Positions 37,327-46,072 of a stretch of 64,000 bases of DNA are shown in pieces. The notes below the pieces were generated by a model. The model was not told where the DNA came from and searched no databases. It worked only from the letters and a program-made list of their open reading frames with translations. Source of the DNA: CAJXZP01 sp963974475 (GTDB taxonomy: Bacteria > Bacteroidota > Bacteroidia > Flavobacteriales_G > Salibacteraceae). How positions within the stretch are numbered: position 1 is the first letter of the stretch; each line of letters begins with the position of its first letter. The translations under genes were made by a program, and so were the position numbers. The stretch spans positions 62,001 to 126,000 of the forward strand of contig CAXBCR010000002.1 of NCBI GenBank assembly GCA_963974475.1, written 5' to 3'.

Positions 37327-37334
37327 TAGCTTTG
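37327..37334 (+). promoter_or_regulatory. -7 box TAGCTTTG before aroK
   Basis: Exact TAnnTTTG match, 9 nt before the ATG at 37344. It lies inside the frame extension to 37317, which supports the shorter start. Confidence 0.4.
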
Positions 37335-37343
37335 ATTTTGAGT

Positions 37344-37859
37344 ATGAGAGTTTTTTTGGTAGGCTATATGGGAGTTGGTAAATCAACTATTGGGAAAAAG
37401 ATTTCTAACCGTTTGGGACTGAAATTCATTGATTTAGATAAGCTTATATCCCAAAATGAAAACCTTACAATACCGCAACTTATTGATAATAAAGGAGAAA
37501 AATACTTTCGCCAAACAGAACGAAATTGCCTTCGAAAAGTATCGGAAATGGAGGATGTATTGGTGGCTACTGGAGGAGGAACACCTTGTTTTTTTGATAA
37601 TATGGAATTGATTAAATCTAAAGGGGTGTCAGTTTATTTAAAATTGGATGAAAAAACGATTATAAAACGTATTTCTCAAAACCTAGAATCCAGACCTTTA
37701 TTGAAAGGGAAAAGTAAATCAGAATTGGTGGATTTTGTATCAGAACATTTAAAAGGTAGGATACCTTATTACATAAAATCGGATCTAGTATTTGAAACTA
37801 TAAATTTTGATGCAGTAAAATTAATAGAGCTACAAAATCAAATTTTGGCGTTAATTTAA
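37344..37859 (+). CDS. aroK: Shikimate kinase AroK
   Basis: Phosphorylates shikimate with ATP in aromatic amino-acid synthesis. MRVFLVGYMGVGKSTIGKK contains the Walker A loop, FIDLDKLI the shikimate-binding Asp, YFRQTERN the Arg of the substrate site, VATGGGTP the conserved GGG, and RPLLKG the lid Arg. Length ~171 residues, normal. ATG at 37344 is taken; a GTG at 37317 would add nine residues and cover a -7 box. It overlaps the convergent phosphoribosyltransferase by 9 nt. aroE, used just before in the same pathway, is 28 kb away. Confidence 0.95.
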   Translation: MRVFLVGYMGVGKSTIGKKISNRLGLKFIDLDKLISQNENLTIPQLIDNKGEKYFRQTERNCLRKVSEMEDVLVATGGGTPCFFDNMELIKSKGVSVYLKLDEKTIIKRISQNLESRPLLKGKSKSELVDFVSEHLKGRIPYYIKSDLVFETINFDAVKLIELQNQILALI

Positions 37860-38360
37860 GTATACAATATCTGTTTTACCGAGTTCGACAGCAATATGTT
37901 CCTGCAAGGTGGTCGATAAAGTTAGCCCTACATAATCAGCACGAATTGGAAATTTACGATGTTTTCGGTCTACCAAACATACCGTTTGAAGCCCTTTAAC
38001 ATTATAATCAAGTAAAAATTTGGTAGCATATACCAGTGTTTTACCAGAGTTGAGTACATCGTCCACCAGAATCACAATCTTGTTTTTTAATTCCGTGCCT
38101 TCAATTTCGGTTACTATTCCACTTTTTAGAGGTGACTTTTTGTCCATACTTATTCCGTAAACCTGTATGTCATTTTCAAAAATGGTTTTTAGAATGGTGT
38201 ACAACCTATTTGCAAGAACGAAACCTTCTTTGTGAATCCCCATTATTATTAAGGATTTTTCCTGAAAGTTATTTTCTAAAATTTCATGCGCAATCCGTGT
38301 TATTTTTTGCCCCACTTGATGATGGTTTAAAATGACGGTCCGATTTTTTGATTCTGTCAT
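37851..38360 (-). CDS. PyrR-like phosphoribosyltransferase
   Basis: A type I phosphoribosyltransferase of 169 residues. The PRPP loop VILVDDVLNSGKTL is clear, IIMGIHKEGFVLANRL is the pyrophosphate-loop region, and LVDRKHRKFPIRADYVGL matches PyrR/uracil phosphoribosyltransferase-like proteins. Bacillus PyrR both regulates pyr genes and has weak UPRT activity; no pyr gene lies nearby, so the regulatory role is not supported here. ATG at 38360 is preceded by TATTTTTG at 4 nt, which suggests a leaderless transcript. Convergent with aroK. Confidence 0.8.
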   Translation of the reverse strand: MTESKNRTVILNHHQVGQKITRIAHEILENNFQEKSLIIMGIHKEGFVLANRLYTILKTIFENDIQVYGISMDKKSPLKSGIVTEIEGTELKNKIVILVDDVLNSGKTLVYATKFLLDYNVKGLQTVCLVDRKHRKFPIRADYVGLTLSTTLQEHIAVELGKTDIVYLN

Positions 38361-38364
38361 GGTT

Positions 38365-38372
38365 CAAAAATA
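38365..38372 (-). promoter_or_regulatory. -7 box TATTTTTG, 4 nt before ATG (leaderless candidate)
   Basis: Minus strand TATTTTTG, then AACC, then ATG at 38360. Same 8-mer and spacing as at 3145-3152 and 50218-50225. Confidence 0.45.
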
Positions 38373-38393
38373 TTGAATTGATACTAATTTGGC

Positions 38394-38975
38394 CTACTTT
38401 TTTTCTAAAATCAAAAATAACTCATTACCCATTCTTGGAGGGATAGAATTTGTTGCAGGTTCAAAGGTATTGAATTCAAAATAGGGTTCAAAAATTGTTT
38501 TATAATCTGTTATATTTCCGCCATATGGAGGGTGGTCGTGAAACATTTCAACTCCGAATATTACTCCCACTAATTTACCACCAGGGTTTAATAATTTGCT
38601 CATTTGTTTTGCGTATTCATTTCGCATGGATGGATGTAGTGCCGATAAAAATGTTTGCTCTATTATAAGGTCGTATTTTTCTTGGTGTTTAAAAAAATCA
38701 CCACGATAAATTTGATTGGCTGGAAAATCAGGAACCCTTTCGATAAATTTTGAAATTGCCTCATTAGATAAATCAATTAAATGAGTGTTTCGAAAGTTTT
38801 GTTGCAACAAATATTCTCCTTCCCAAGCATTTCCACAACCAGGAATTAAAATTTTTAATGATTTATTGGTGAGTTGGTCAACATATTCTTTTATTGGAGT
38901 TGATACGGACCCAATGTCCCAACCCGTTTTTTTTGAAATATATTTATCGTTCCAAAACTTTTCTTCTTTGTCCAT
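38394..38975 (-). CDS. SAM-dependent methyltransferase, thiopurine methyltransferase-like
   Basis: A class I methyltransferase of 193 residues. FWNDKYISKKTGWDIG at the N-terminus is the TPMT-family entry, ILIPGCGNAWEGEYL the SAM-binding motif I, IDLSNEAI motif Post-I, DLIIEQTFLSALHP the next strand, and LLNPGGKLVGVIFG motif III. Bacterial members can methylate thiols, selenium or tellurium compounds; the substrate here is unknown. The start lies 34 nt from the phosphoribosyltransferase stop direction and is monocistronic or paired with it. A -7-like TACCTTCG lies 23 nt upstream at 38999-39006. Confidence 0.85.
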   Translation of the reverse strand: MDKEEKFWNDKYISKKTGWDIGSVSTPIKEYVDQLTNKSLKILIPGCGNAWEGEYLLQQNFRNTHLIDLSNEAISKFIERVPDFPANQIYRGDFFKHQEKYDLIIEQTFLSALHPSMRNEYAKQMSKLLNPGGKLVGVIFGVEMFHDHPPYGGNITDYKTIFEPYFEFNTFEPATNSIPPRMGNELFLILEKK

Positions 38976-39528
38976 AAATCCTTTTGATTTGGTAATAACG
39001 AAGGTAGCTTTTTTTTGAGTTCAGTAGATTTACTATTTGGCATTGCAAGTAAATTAATAACACTATTTTGGGTTGTTTAGCGTGAGAATGAAACGTTTAT
39101 TAGTACCTGTTTAGAGTAGAGCTACACTTAGTTTTATAACTGAATAATTGGGGATGAAATGGAGTGTGATTCGGGCTAATAGCTGTGGTGATTTAGGAGG
39201 TGAATACCCAAGACATTGTTGTGTTACTGCTTGATTTTAAGTGGTTTTACATCCTAAATTGGTTCGGTTTGTAAATTATGAGGAATTTAAATTGGCTTTT
39301 AAATTAACAAAAAAAATGATCCGAATTACTTTTTTTGAATTAATAGTAATTAACAATTGATCGAAGATATCCGTTTAATTTTACGTTGAAAACTATTCAA
39401 AATTGTGAATATATTTCCCTTGCAATTTCAGGGTTCGAGAACATACTTTTCCAATCCGAAAACGGAAGGCTAAAACCACCGTAAACACAGGAAAACATTT
39501 TTATTATATTAGATTACCGGAAATCATT
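38976..39528. other. 553-bp intergenic region before the ribonucleotide reductase
   Basis: No supported gene. Minus-strand box TACCTTCG at 38999-39006 may serve the methyltransferase. I looked for a cobalamin riboswitch and for NrdR boxes upstream of the B12-dependent reductase and did not see either. Confidence 0.5.
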
Positions 39529-42120
39529 ATGGAGTTAGACATTGACCAAACGAAAGTAGAAAATTCTCTCGAGAATAAAATCGAAACACAAACCACCTAC
39601 GAATATGAAGATATTTTAGAAACAAGTACGGAATATTTCAAGGGGGATACACTTGCTGCTAATGTTTGGCTGAATAAATATGCATTGAAAGATTCAGATG
39701 GCAATATTTTTGAAAAATCGCCAATAGATATGCATAAACGTATGGCAGCTGAAATTGCCCGCGTGGAGTCTAAATATCCGAATCCATACACAGAGGAAGA
39801 AATATATAATGTAATAAAGGACTTTAAATATATAGTACCTCAAGGTGGTTCTATGTCTGGTATTGGAAACCATCATCAAGTAGCTTCACTATCAAATTGT
39901 TTTGTTATTGGAAACAATGAAGGTGGTGATTCTTATGGAGGAATCATGAAAGTGGATCAAGAACAAGTTCAATTGATGAAACGTAGAGGGGGAGTTGGTC
40001 ACGACCTTTCACATATTCGTCCAAAAGGAAGCCCGGTAAAAAATAGTGCTTTAACATCCACTGGTGTTGTACCTTTTATGGAGCGTTATTCAAATTCTAC
40101 TCGTGAGGTTGCTCAAGATGGTAGAAGAGGTGCTTTGATGTTGAGCATTTCTGTAAAACATCCAGATTCTGAAGACTTTATTGACGCTAAATTAGATGGT
40201 ACTAAAGTTACTGGCGCGAATGTTTCTGTGAAAATTGATGATGAGTTTATGAGAGCTGTTAAAGATGGTTCTGATTATACCCAAAAATTTCCTATCGATT
40301 CAGTCACTCCGCAATATACCAAAACAGTAAATGCTAAAGAGCTTTGGGAAAAAATAGTACATAATGCTTGGAAAGCTGCTGAACCAGGAATTTTATTTTG
40401 GGACACCGTAATTAATGAGTCCATTCCAGATACGTATGCCGATTTAGGTTTTAAAACAGTTTCGACCAATCCATGTGGAGAAATTCCATTATGTCCGTAT
40501 GATAGCTGCAGGTTACTTGCAATTAATTTGTATTCGTATGTAAACAATCCGTTTACGGAAGAAGCTTCATTTGATTATACCTTGTTTAAAAAACACGTAG
40601 GTATGGGACAACGTATCATGGATGATATTGTTGATTTGGAATTAGAGCAAATTGATAAAATTCTTGCTAAAATTGACAAAGACCCAGAATCGGATGTTAT
40701 TAAAAGTGTAGAAAGAAACCTTTGGAGTAACATTCAGAAAAAAGCTATTGAAGGCCGTAGAACAGGAGTAGGAATTACAGCCGAAGGAGATATGTTGGCT
40801 GCATTGGGAATTAGATACGGTTCGGATGAGTCTATTTTCTTCTCAGAAAAAATTCACCGTCATCTTGCCATTGAAGCGTACCGTTCATCCGTAACTATGG
40901 CTAAAGAAAGAGGGGCATTCCCAGTTTATGAAGCTGCTAGAGAAAAAGGAAATCCATTTGTTGAGCGTTTACGTAAGCAAGATCCTGCTATGGTTCAAGA
41001 TATGGAAAAATATGGTCGTAGAAATATAGCCTTATTGACTATTGCACCCACAGGTACTACTAGTATGATGACTCAAACTTCTTCTGGAATTGAGCCCGTT
41101 TTTATGGTTGCTTATAAACGAAGAAAAAAAGTAAATCCAAACGATACCAATACACGTGTTGACTTCGTAGATGAGGTTGGAGATTCTTGGGAAGAGTATC
41201 AAGTTTTTCATCACCATTTTAAAACATGGATGGATTTAAATGGATACGATTCTAACGAAGCTACCACAATGTCGGATGAGGAGTTGAAAAGTATTATTGA
41301 AAAGTCACCTTATTATGGAGCAACCGCCAATGATGTGGATTGGGTACAAAAAGTGAACTTACAAGGTTCTATTCAAAAATGGGTAGATCATTCTATTAGC
41401 GTAACGGTAAATGTTCCAAATGACGCAGCAGAAGAACTAGTAAGTAAAATATACCAAACTGGATGGGAGTCTGGATGTAAAGGTATTACAGTTTATAGAG
41501 ATGGTTCTCGTTCTGGTGTTTTGGTTTCTAATGATTCTAAAGATGAAGAAACAGGAACAGATACTTTTATAGAAACGCAAGCACCAAAACGTCCAGAAAT
41601 GTTGGATGCGGAAATTGTGCGTTTCATGAACGATGAAGAAAAATGGATTGCAGTAATTGGTGTAATGGATGGTCGTCCTTATGAAGTATTTACAGGTAGA
41701 GCAGAAGATGCGTTCTTTTTACCAAGTTATATTAATAAAGGGTGGGTAATCAAATCTAAGGATGCAGGAGATTCTACTCGTTACGATTTCCGTTATGAAG
41801 ATCGTGATGGATATGGAACTACCATCGAAGGATTGTCTCGTTCTTTTGATAAAGAATTTTGGAATTATGCAAAATTGATTTCAGGAGTGCTTCGTCACGG
41901 AATGCCATTGCCATTTGTGGTTCATATGGTTCAAAATCTTCACTTAAAGGATGATGCTTTAAATACTTGGAAAAACGGGGTAGTTAGATCATTAAAAAAA
42001 TTCATTAAAGATGGAGAGAAACCAGTGGAGAATCAATGCCCAGGTTGTGGGGAAAACAGTTTGATTTACCAAGAAGGTTGTTTGACTTGTAAGTCTTGTG
42101 GTCACTCTAAATGCGGATAG
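39529..42120 (+). CDS. nrdJ: Adenosylcobalamin-dependent (class II) ribonucleotide reductase NrdJ
   Basis: Reduces ribonucleotides to deoxyribonucleotides using a cobalamin-generated thiyl radical, so it needs no oxygen. Landmarks: SLSNCFVIGNNEGGDSYGG (first cysteine of the redox pair), RRGGVGHDLSHIRPKGS, the active-site loop STNPCGEIPLCPYDSCRL, LLTIAPTGTTSMM, and GCKGITVYRDGSR. The C-terminus has a cysteine-rich tail, CPGCGENSLIYQEGC and CKSCGHSKCG, which can bind zinc and carries the pair that re-reduces the site. The 863-residue length fits the long NrdJ form. No NrdB-like radical subunit or NrdR gene is nearby. ATG at 39529; hairpin terminator follows. Confidence 0.93.
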   Translation: MELDIDQTKVENSLENKIETQTTYEYEDILETSTEYFKGDTLAANVWLNKYALKDSDGNIFEKSPIDMHKRMAAEIARVESKYPNPYTEEEIYNVIKDFKYIVPQGGSMSGIGNHHQVASLSNCFVIGNNEGGDSYGGIMKVDQEQVQLMKRRGGVGHDLSHIRPKGSPVKNSALTSTGVVPFMERYSNSTREVAQDGRRGALMLSISVKHPDSEDFIDAKLDGTKVTGANVSVKIDDEFMRAVKDGSDYTQKFPIDSVTPQYTKTVNAKELWEKIVHNAWKAAEPGILFWDTVINESIPDTYADLGFKTVSTNPCGEIPLCPYDSCRLLAINLYSYVNNPFTEEASFDYTLFKKHVGMGQRIMDDIVDLELEQIDKILAKIDKDPESDVIKSVERNLWSNIQKKAIEGRRTGVGITAEGDMLAALGIRYGSDESIFFSEKIHRHLAIEAYRSSVTMAKERGAFPVYEAAREKGNPFVERLRKQDPAMVQDMEKYGRRNIALLTIAPTGTTSMMTQTSSGIEPVFMVAYKRRKKVNPNDTNTRVDFVDEVGDSWEEYQVFHHHFKTWMDLNGYDSNEATTMSDEELKSIIEKSPYYGATANDVDWVQKVNLQGSIQKWVDHSISVTVNVPNDAAEELVSKIYQTGWESGCKGITVYRDGSRSGVLVSNDSKDEETGTDTFIETQAPKRPEMLDAEIVRFMNDEEKWIAVIGVMDGRPYEVFTGRAEDAFFLPSYINKGWVIKSKDAGDSTRYDFRYEDRDGYGTTIEGLSRSFDKEFWNYAKLISGVLRHGMPLPFVVHMVQNLHLKDDALNTWKNGVVRSLKKFIKDGEKPVENQCPGCGENSLIYQEGCLTCKSCGHSKCG

Positions 42121-42139
42121 AGATTAATTAAAAAATAGG

Positions 42140-42171
42140 AAAAGCAGTCTAAGTAATTAGACTGCTTTTTT
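42140..42171 (+). terminator. Intrinsic terminator after nrdJ
   Basis: AAAAGCAGTCTA and TAGACTGCTTTT are exact complements around a 6-nt loop with a T tail, 20 nt after the stop. Its A/T symmetry would also stop transcription from the minus side. Confidence 0.85.
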
Positions 42172-42217
42172 ATTGGCTTTTTTTTGTTGATTTTGATGTG
42201 AAATTTGATTTTACTTA

Positions 42218-43120
42218 TTACCGAAGGAATACTTTTTTTACGGTGGTTTTTCCGCTTTGACCAGTTATTCGCAACAACACTATTTGAGAATTTAAAGGGT
42301 TATATTTTACCCAATTCAATTGGTTTTTAATTAGATGGGTAGAAAACAAAAGTTGCCCTTGTAAATTATATGCGTGTAAATAGCTGTTTTCCGTGACATC
42401 CATAATTTGAATGGACTTACTCGTATAATCTAAAATAATTTGTGGCTCTTTTTGCTTTGGACCGGAGACACTCAACGGGAATCTTGTTGCGACACATGGA
42501 GTGGAAGCAGGGTCTAATTCATAATGGATTTGACCTGCCTTGAAGAAACAATTAACCGCGCCTCTTCCATTGGTATCCGGTTCTCCGGCAGGAGCGTTTA
42601 TCAATGATAATGAACCCACACTTTCTACCCAAACAGCCATTTGAGTCCCTGATTTAATGGTGTCTAATGGATGAAAATAAAAATGTTCATATAATTGAGA
42701 GTCTACTAGAGGTTTCGCCACAATGGAGTCGCAAATAAAATACCCCGGTTCTTGTGGGAATGGACTGTACAAATTTTCCATTAGGATGGTATCACCCTGT
42801 TGAACAGAGAAATCATACATTAACTTTTCTTGAGAATCTGGACCTAGGTTAAAAAGCATATACACCTTCTTTTGGGCGACATCTTCACGAATAAGGAATG
42901 TTCTAGAAATGAAGTGAAACCCATCTAATATTTTATAAGTTTTACCTTGAACAAGAGTGTCTCCATCGGTATAATAAATATCCTTTAAACATCCCGAAAA
43001 ACAGGTTTTTAAATGCCATTCGTTAAACGAATCGAGCATTGGGGTGTACGTCTGAGATTTGGAAATTGAGCTATAAGCCACTAGGCTCATGAGCAATACT
43101 ATTTTATTGATTAATTTCAT
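42218..43120 (-). CDS. Secreted protein with type IX C-terminal sorting-like tail
   Basis: A 300-residue exported protein with signal peptide (MKLINKIVLLMSLVAYSSISKS). The body (residues 25-215) is a beta-rich domain of unknown family with four cysteines. The tail resembles a T9SS domain but without the YPNP motif: NSYLHAYNLQGQLLFSTH, VLLRITGQSGKTTVKKVFLR. I call it T9SS cargo of unknown function. TACATTTA (one base off the -7 consensus) lies close upstream of ATG 43120. Follows the nrdJ terminator in convergent arrangement. Confidence 0.7.
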   Translation of the reverse strand: MKLINKIVLLMSLVAYSSISKSQTYTPMLDSFNEWHLKTCFSGCLKDIYYTDGDTLVQGKTYKILDGFHFISRTFLIREDVAQKKVYMLFNLGPDSQEKLMYDFSVQQGDTILMENLYSPFPQEPGYFICDSIVAKPLVDSQLYEHFYFHPLDTIKSGTQMAVWVESVGSLSLINAPAGEPDTNGRGAVNCFFKAGQIHYELDPASTPCVATRFPLSVSGPKQKEPQIILDYTSKSIQIMDVTENSYLHAYNLQGQLLFSTHLIKNQLNWVKYNPLNSQIVLLRITGQSGKTTVKKVFLR

Positions 43121-43185
43121 GGCGCTAAATGTAATTCAATCTGGATGGAAATCCTTGCTTTATTCTTATAATTCAAATAGCTGGG

Positions 43186-43692
43186 TTATAAATTTAAATC
43201 GGAGGTTTTTTCTGCCTTTAATTGATTCGTTATAAAGGATTTTAATTCGGACTCTTTTTGTGTTCCAATTAGGAATTTTTTACCGTTCTTTAATTTAATT
43301 GCCAAGCCTATGTTGCCGGATGTATTGTAAACGGTACCAAACTTGGTCCAAAGCCTAATTCCCCAACCGCCAATGAATCCGTAGTTTACTACCTTGGCAC
43401 TTTCAATATCCGACCATTTAAAGGTTTTGATAGACAAAGGGAAAAATTTCATTTTGATTTGAAAATCATCAATTTCTGTGCTGAGTTTGATTATCCAAAA
43501 AAATAGAAACAAACCGATTGTGAAGGCTAGGAAAAAATATAACCCCATGTCAGAACTGGGGTTATCGCCAAATGGTTTGCCCAAAACAACCTGCTGGTAA
43601 ATTCCATAAATAGGAATTCCGTTAATCGCCAAAAGAATTAATAAAACCCAAGACTTGCGAAAATTTTGTTCTTCTTTAAATGTTAATTTCAT
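43186..43692 (-). CDS. Small membrane protein with PH-like C-terminal domain
   Basis: 168 residues: two membrane segments (VLLILLAINGIPIYGIYQQV, and GLYFFLAFTIGLFLFFWII), then a ~100-residue cytoplasmic part with KFFPLSIKTFKWSDIESAKV and LAIKLKNGKKFLIGTQ, which resembles bacterial PH domains (bPH/YcxB-like). Last gene of an operon with SPFH, a 50-residue protein and an Arc-type protein: it starts 14 nt after the Arc stop. A role at the membrane alongside the SPFH protein is suggested by context only. Confidence 0.7.
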   Translation of the reverse strand: MKLTFKEEQNFRKSWVLLILLAINGIPIYGIYQQVVLGKPFGDNPSSDMGLYFFLAFTIGLFLFFWIIKLSTEIDDFQIKMKFFPLSIKTFKWSDIESAKVVNYGFIGGWGIRLWTKFGTVYNTSGNIGLAIKLKNGKKFLIGTQKESELKSFITNQLKAEKTSDLNL

Positions 43693-43706
43693 AGTAAGAT
43701 TGAATT

Positions 43707-43889
43707 TTATTTTTCGTTGGTTGGCTTTCTTTTAGTTTTAGATTGAAGTCGTTTCGCATCCTTTAAGCTTTTGTGTATCATCCACTCTAATTGGCCATTG
43801 ACACTCCGAAACTCGTCTGATGCCCATTTTTCTATTTGCGCAAAAGTTTCGGGGTCAATTCTAAGAACAAAAGACTTTTTCTTTGACAT
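43707..43889 (-). CDS. Arc-type ribbon-helix-helix protein
   Basis: A 60-residue basic protein. SFVLRIDPETFAQIEKW is the beta-strand plus helix A, and FRSVNGQLEWMIHKSLKD the helix B of an Arc-type ribbon-helix-helix domain, which binds DNA as a dimer through the strand. It likely represses its own operon; no palindrome is evident upstream. Its ATG overlaps the stop of the preceding 50-residue gene by one base (TAATG), which points to translational coupling. Confidence 0.8.
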   Translation of the reverse strand: MSKKKSFVLRIDPETFAQIEKWASDEFRSVNGQLEWMIHKSLKDAKRLQSKTKRKPTNEK

Positions 43890-44041
43890 TATTTATCTTT
43901 TTCAAGCAGCACGCTGTGACGAATACCGTGCATAGTTACGGATATGGCTTTCCAGCCCATACTAGCTAATTCGTTTAATCTGACTTCGAATTTTCGTTCG
44001 GATTCGAAAACTTTCTGTTTGGTAATTTTATAAGTTCGCAT
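43889..44041 (-). CDS. 50-residue protein, DUF4177-like (too short for most ORF calls)
   Basis: ATG at 44041, stop at 43889. The 50 residues begin MRTYKITKQKVFESERKFEV and contain LNELASMGWKAISV, then end VLLEKDK. The pattern of an N-terminal strand, a helix with ExLNELxxxGW, and a final strand ending in LLE-K is that of DUF4177, a small family of unknown function. It lies 5 nt after the SPFH stop and its stop overlaps the Arc ATG (TAATG). The tight packing on both sides, and codon content with no stop, support a real gene. Confidence 0.75.
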   Translation of the reverse strand: MRTYKITKQKVFESERKFEVRLNELASMGWKAISVTMHGIRHSVLLEKDK

Positions 44042-44046
44042 AAGCA

Positions 44047-44898
44047 TTAATTTAACGAACCAGTATTAATTACCGGAGTAGCTTCTTTATCTCCGCATAG
44101 TACCACCATAAGATTACTTGCCATAGACGCTTTTTTATCATCATCGAATTCTACAATTCCATCGTCCGATAATTTCTTTAATGCGTCTTCTACCATCCAA
44201 ACCGCTCCTTCTACAATTTTTTTACGAGCCGAAACAATGGCTACTGCTTGTTGTCTTTTCAACATAGAACTCGCAATTTCTGGAGCGTAGGCTAAATAAC
44301 CAATACGCGCTTCCATTACTTCAATACCTGCGATTGACAGGCGTTCGGTAATTTCATCTTCTAGCGCATGATTTACTTCATCCATTCCAGATCGTAGGGT
44401 TATTTCTGCACGTTCATCGTCAAAATTATCATAAGGATATGAACCCGCTAGTTTTCTTACTGCAGCATCGGTTTGAACACGTACAAAATGCTCATATACA
44501 TCAACATCAAAAGCGGCTTTATAAGTGTCTTGTACTTTCCAAACTAAGATGACATTAATCAAAATAGGGTTCCCCACTTTGTCGTTTACCTTCACACGTT
44601 CACTATCAAAGTTACGTGCTCGTAATGAAATTTTTTGTTTGCTATAGAAGGGGTTAATCCAAAAGAATCCGTTGTCTTTAACCGTTCCTTTGTAGGCGCC
44701 AAATAAGACGAATACCCGAGATGTATTTGGGTTTACTGTGAAAAATCCCGGTAAAAAGAAAATAATGACGGGAATGGCAAATAAAAATTTGGGGTTATTT
44801 GAAATTGCTATCGCAGTTATTAATGCTGCAATTAGAACGGCCACTACAACTAACATGCTGTATCCGCTTCCTGGTTTAATGTAATTTTCTGATTTCAT
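44047..44898 (-). CDS. SPFH/band 7 domain membrane protein
   Basis: 283 residues. Two adjacent hydrophobic stretches near the N-terminus (YSMLVVVAVLIAALITAIAI, and FAIPVIIFFLPGFFTV) form a hairpin membrane anchor, then an SPFH domain: NTSRVFVLFGAYKGTVKD, VNDKVGNPILINVILVWKV, GIEVMEARIGYLAYAPEIAS. A helical tail (MLKRQQAVAIVSARKKIVEG) follows. Such proteins form rings in the membrane and affect protein turnover or microdomains. First gene of a four-gene operon with a tiny protein, an Arc-type regulator and a PH-like membrane protein. Confidence 0.9.
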   Translation of the reverse strand: MKSENYIKPGSGYSMLVVVAVLIAALITAIAISNNPKFLFAIPVIIFFLPGFFTVNPNTSRVFVLFGAYKGTVKDNGFFWINPFYSKQKISLRARNFDSERVKVNDKVGNPILINVILVWKVQDTYKAAFDVDVYEHFVRVQTDAAVRKLAGSYPYDNFDDERAEITLRSGMDEVNHALEDEITERLSIAGIEVMEARIGYLAYAPEIASSMLKRQQAVAIVSARKKIVEGAVWMVEDALKKLSDDGIVEFDDDKKASMASNLMVVLCGDKEATPVINTGSLN

Positions 44899-45008
44899 AG
44901 TAGTATCATTTTAATATCACAATATTAAGTTAAATAATTCATTCTCACAAATTTTAATATTGAAAGAGGTTTGTCTTTTAACTGACAGCTTGATTAATTC
45001 ATTCCAAT

Positions 45009-45016
45009 TACTTTCG
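45009..45016 (+). promoter_or_regulatory. Variant -7 box TACTTTCG
   Basis: 17 nt before the ATG at 45034. Same 8-mer as at 17566, 18289 and 55416. Confidence 0.4.
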
Positions 45017-45033
45017 CTTATTAAAACCGAATC

Positions 45034-46023
45034 ATGAAATCAATTATTCCATTCATTACCGTACTATTCATTATGATAGGTGCGCATGCTCAGCAAACAG
45101 GTAGTTTTCAAAAGTCCATTTCTTTCAATGAGCCGGACTATGCTTTTACCCGTACCTTGTATTATTTTGTGCCTAGTACTTATGATTCGAGCAAAAACTA
45201 TCCATTAGTGATTGGTTTTAGAGGTGGCCCTCACACTAATGCAGGACAATTTAGGGATCAACTTGCGTTTTTCTCGGATAGTATTAATGCGATAGTCGTT
45301 TGCCCTGAAAATGCGGATCACTTTAACAATCAGGAGGGGTTGGTTAAACAATTATTCCGATATGCTATGGACACCATTTTATCTGAATACAGTATCGACA
45401 CGAATAGAGTCTACCTAACCGGATTGTCTTATGGCGGTCGTCATGCCGTTATAGTGGCCATGGACACCGATAATGGGCCTATTCCTAATCTGCGAGGGGT
45501 TATTCCATTTGCTACAGGAAGAAATGGTGAGTTGCAACCGAATTACAATGCTATTTCCCAATTTGCTCCGGCTTGTATCTGTATTGGTGGAAATGATAAT
45601 CAGGTTTTTAAGGATGTGGCCACAACACTTCATACGGATATTCAAACCAATAATGGGATTTCGATGTTGAATGAAATACCAGGAATTGGGCATACTGTTG
45701 CGTTTCCAACGTATCCGTTAGAAATGATGAAATGTATGAACTTTATTGAATCCAATTATCTACCAAACTCTGTTTTTGAAAATACTGAATCTAGTTTTAA
45801 ATGGGAAGTTTACCCAAATCCAGCAGATAGTTTTATTACTCTGAAGGTATCCGAAATGGTTCCCATAAACCAAATTTATGTAGTGGATACTGTAGGTCGA
45901 ATCCTATTGACTGTTAGTCCTAATACTCGAAGGGTTGATATTTCAAAGTTTAATAAAGGATTGGTATATATGGTGTTAACCACATCCGAAGGTTTGTTTT
46001 CAAAACCAATTACCATACAATAA
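45034..46023 (+). CDS. Secreted alpha/beta hydrolase (esterase-like) with type IX sorting domain
   Basis: 329 residues: signal peptide (MKSIIPFITVLFIMIGAHA), an alpha/beta hydrolase of the polyhydroxybutyrate-depolymerase/feruloyl-esterase-like type, and a T9SS tail. The nucleophile elbow is LTGLSYGGRHAV; GGNDNQ is a likely acid turn; EIPGIGHTVAF holds the catalytic His. The sorting tail starts at FKWEVYPNPADSF and ends KPITIQ. So it is a surface or secreted esterase; the substrate is not known. ATG at 45034 with a -7-like box 17 nt upstream. Confidence 0.82.
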   Translation: MKSIIPFITVLFIMIGAHAQQTGSFQKSISFNEPDYAFTRTLYYFVPSTYDSSKNYPLVIGFRGGPHTNAGQFRDQLAFFSDSINAIVVCPENADHFNNQEGLVKQLFRYAMDTILSEYSIDTNRVYLTGLSYGGRHAVIVAMDTDNGPIPNLRGVIPFATGRNGELQPNYNAISQFAPACICIGGNDNQVFKDVATTLHTDIQTNNGISMLNEIPGIGHTVAFPTYPLEMMKCMNFIESNYLPNSVFENTESSFKWEVYPNPADSFITLKVSEMVPINQIYVVDTVGRILLTVSPNTRRVDISKFNKGLVYMVLTTSEGLFSKPITIQ

Positions 46024-46072
46024 TCCGGTGTACGCACAATTTTTCCGGTCATAATTTGCTATATTGCAAGCT

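Noticed and set aside
39421..39528. Cobalamin riboswitch or NrdR box before nrdJ
   Set aside because: No B12-box-like motif or paired NrdR repeats seen in the upstream region.
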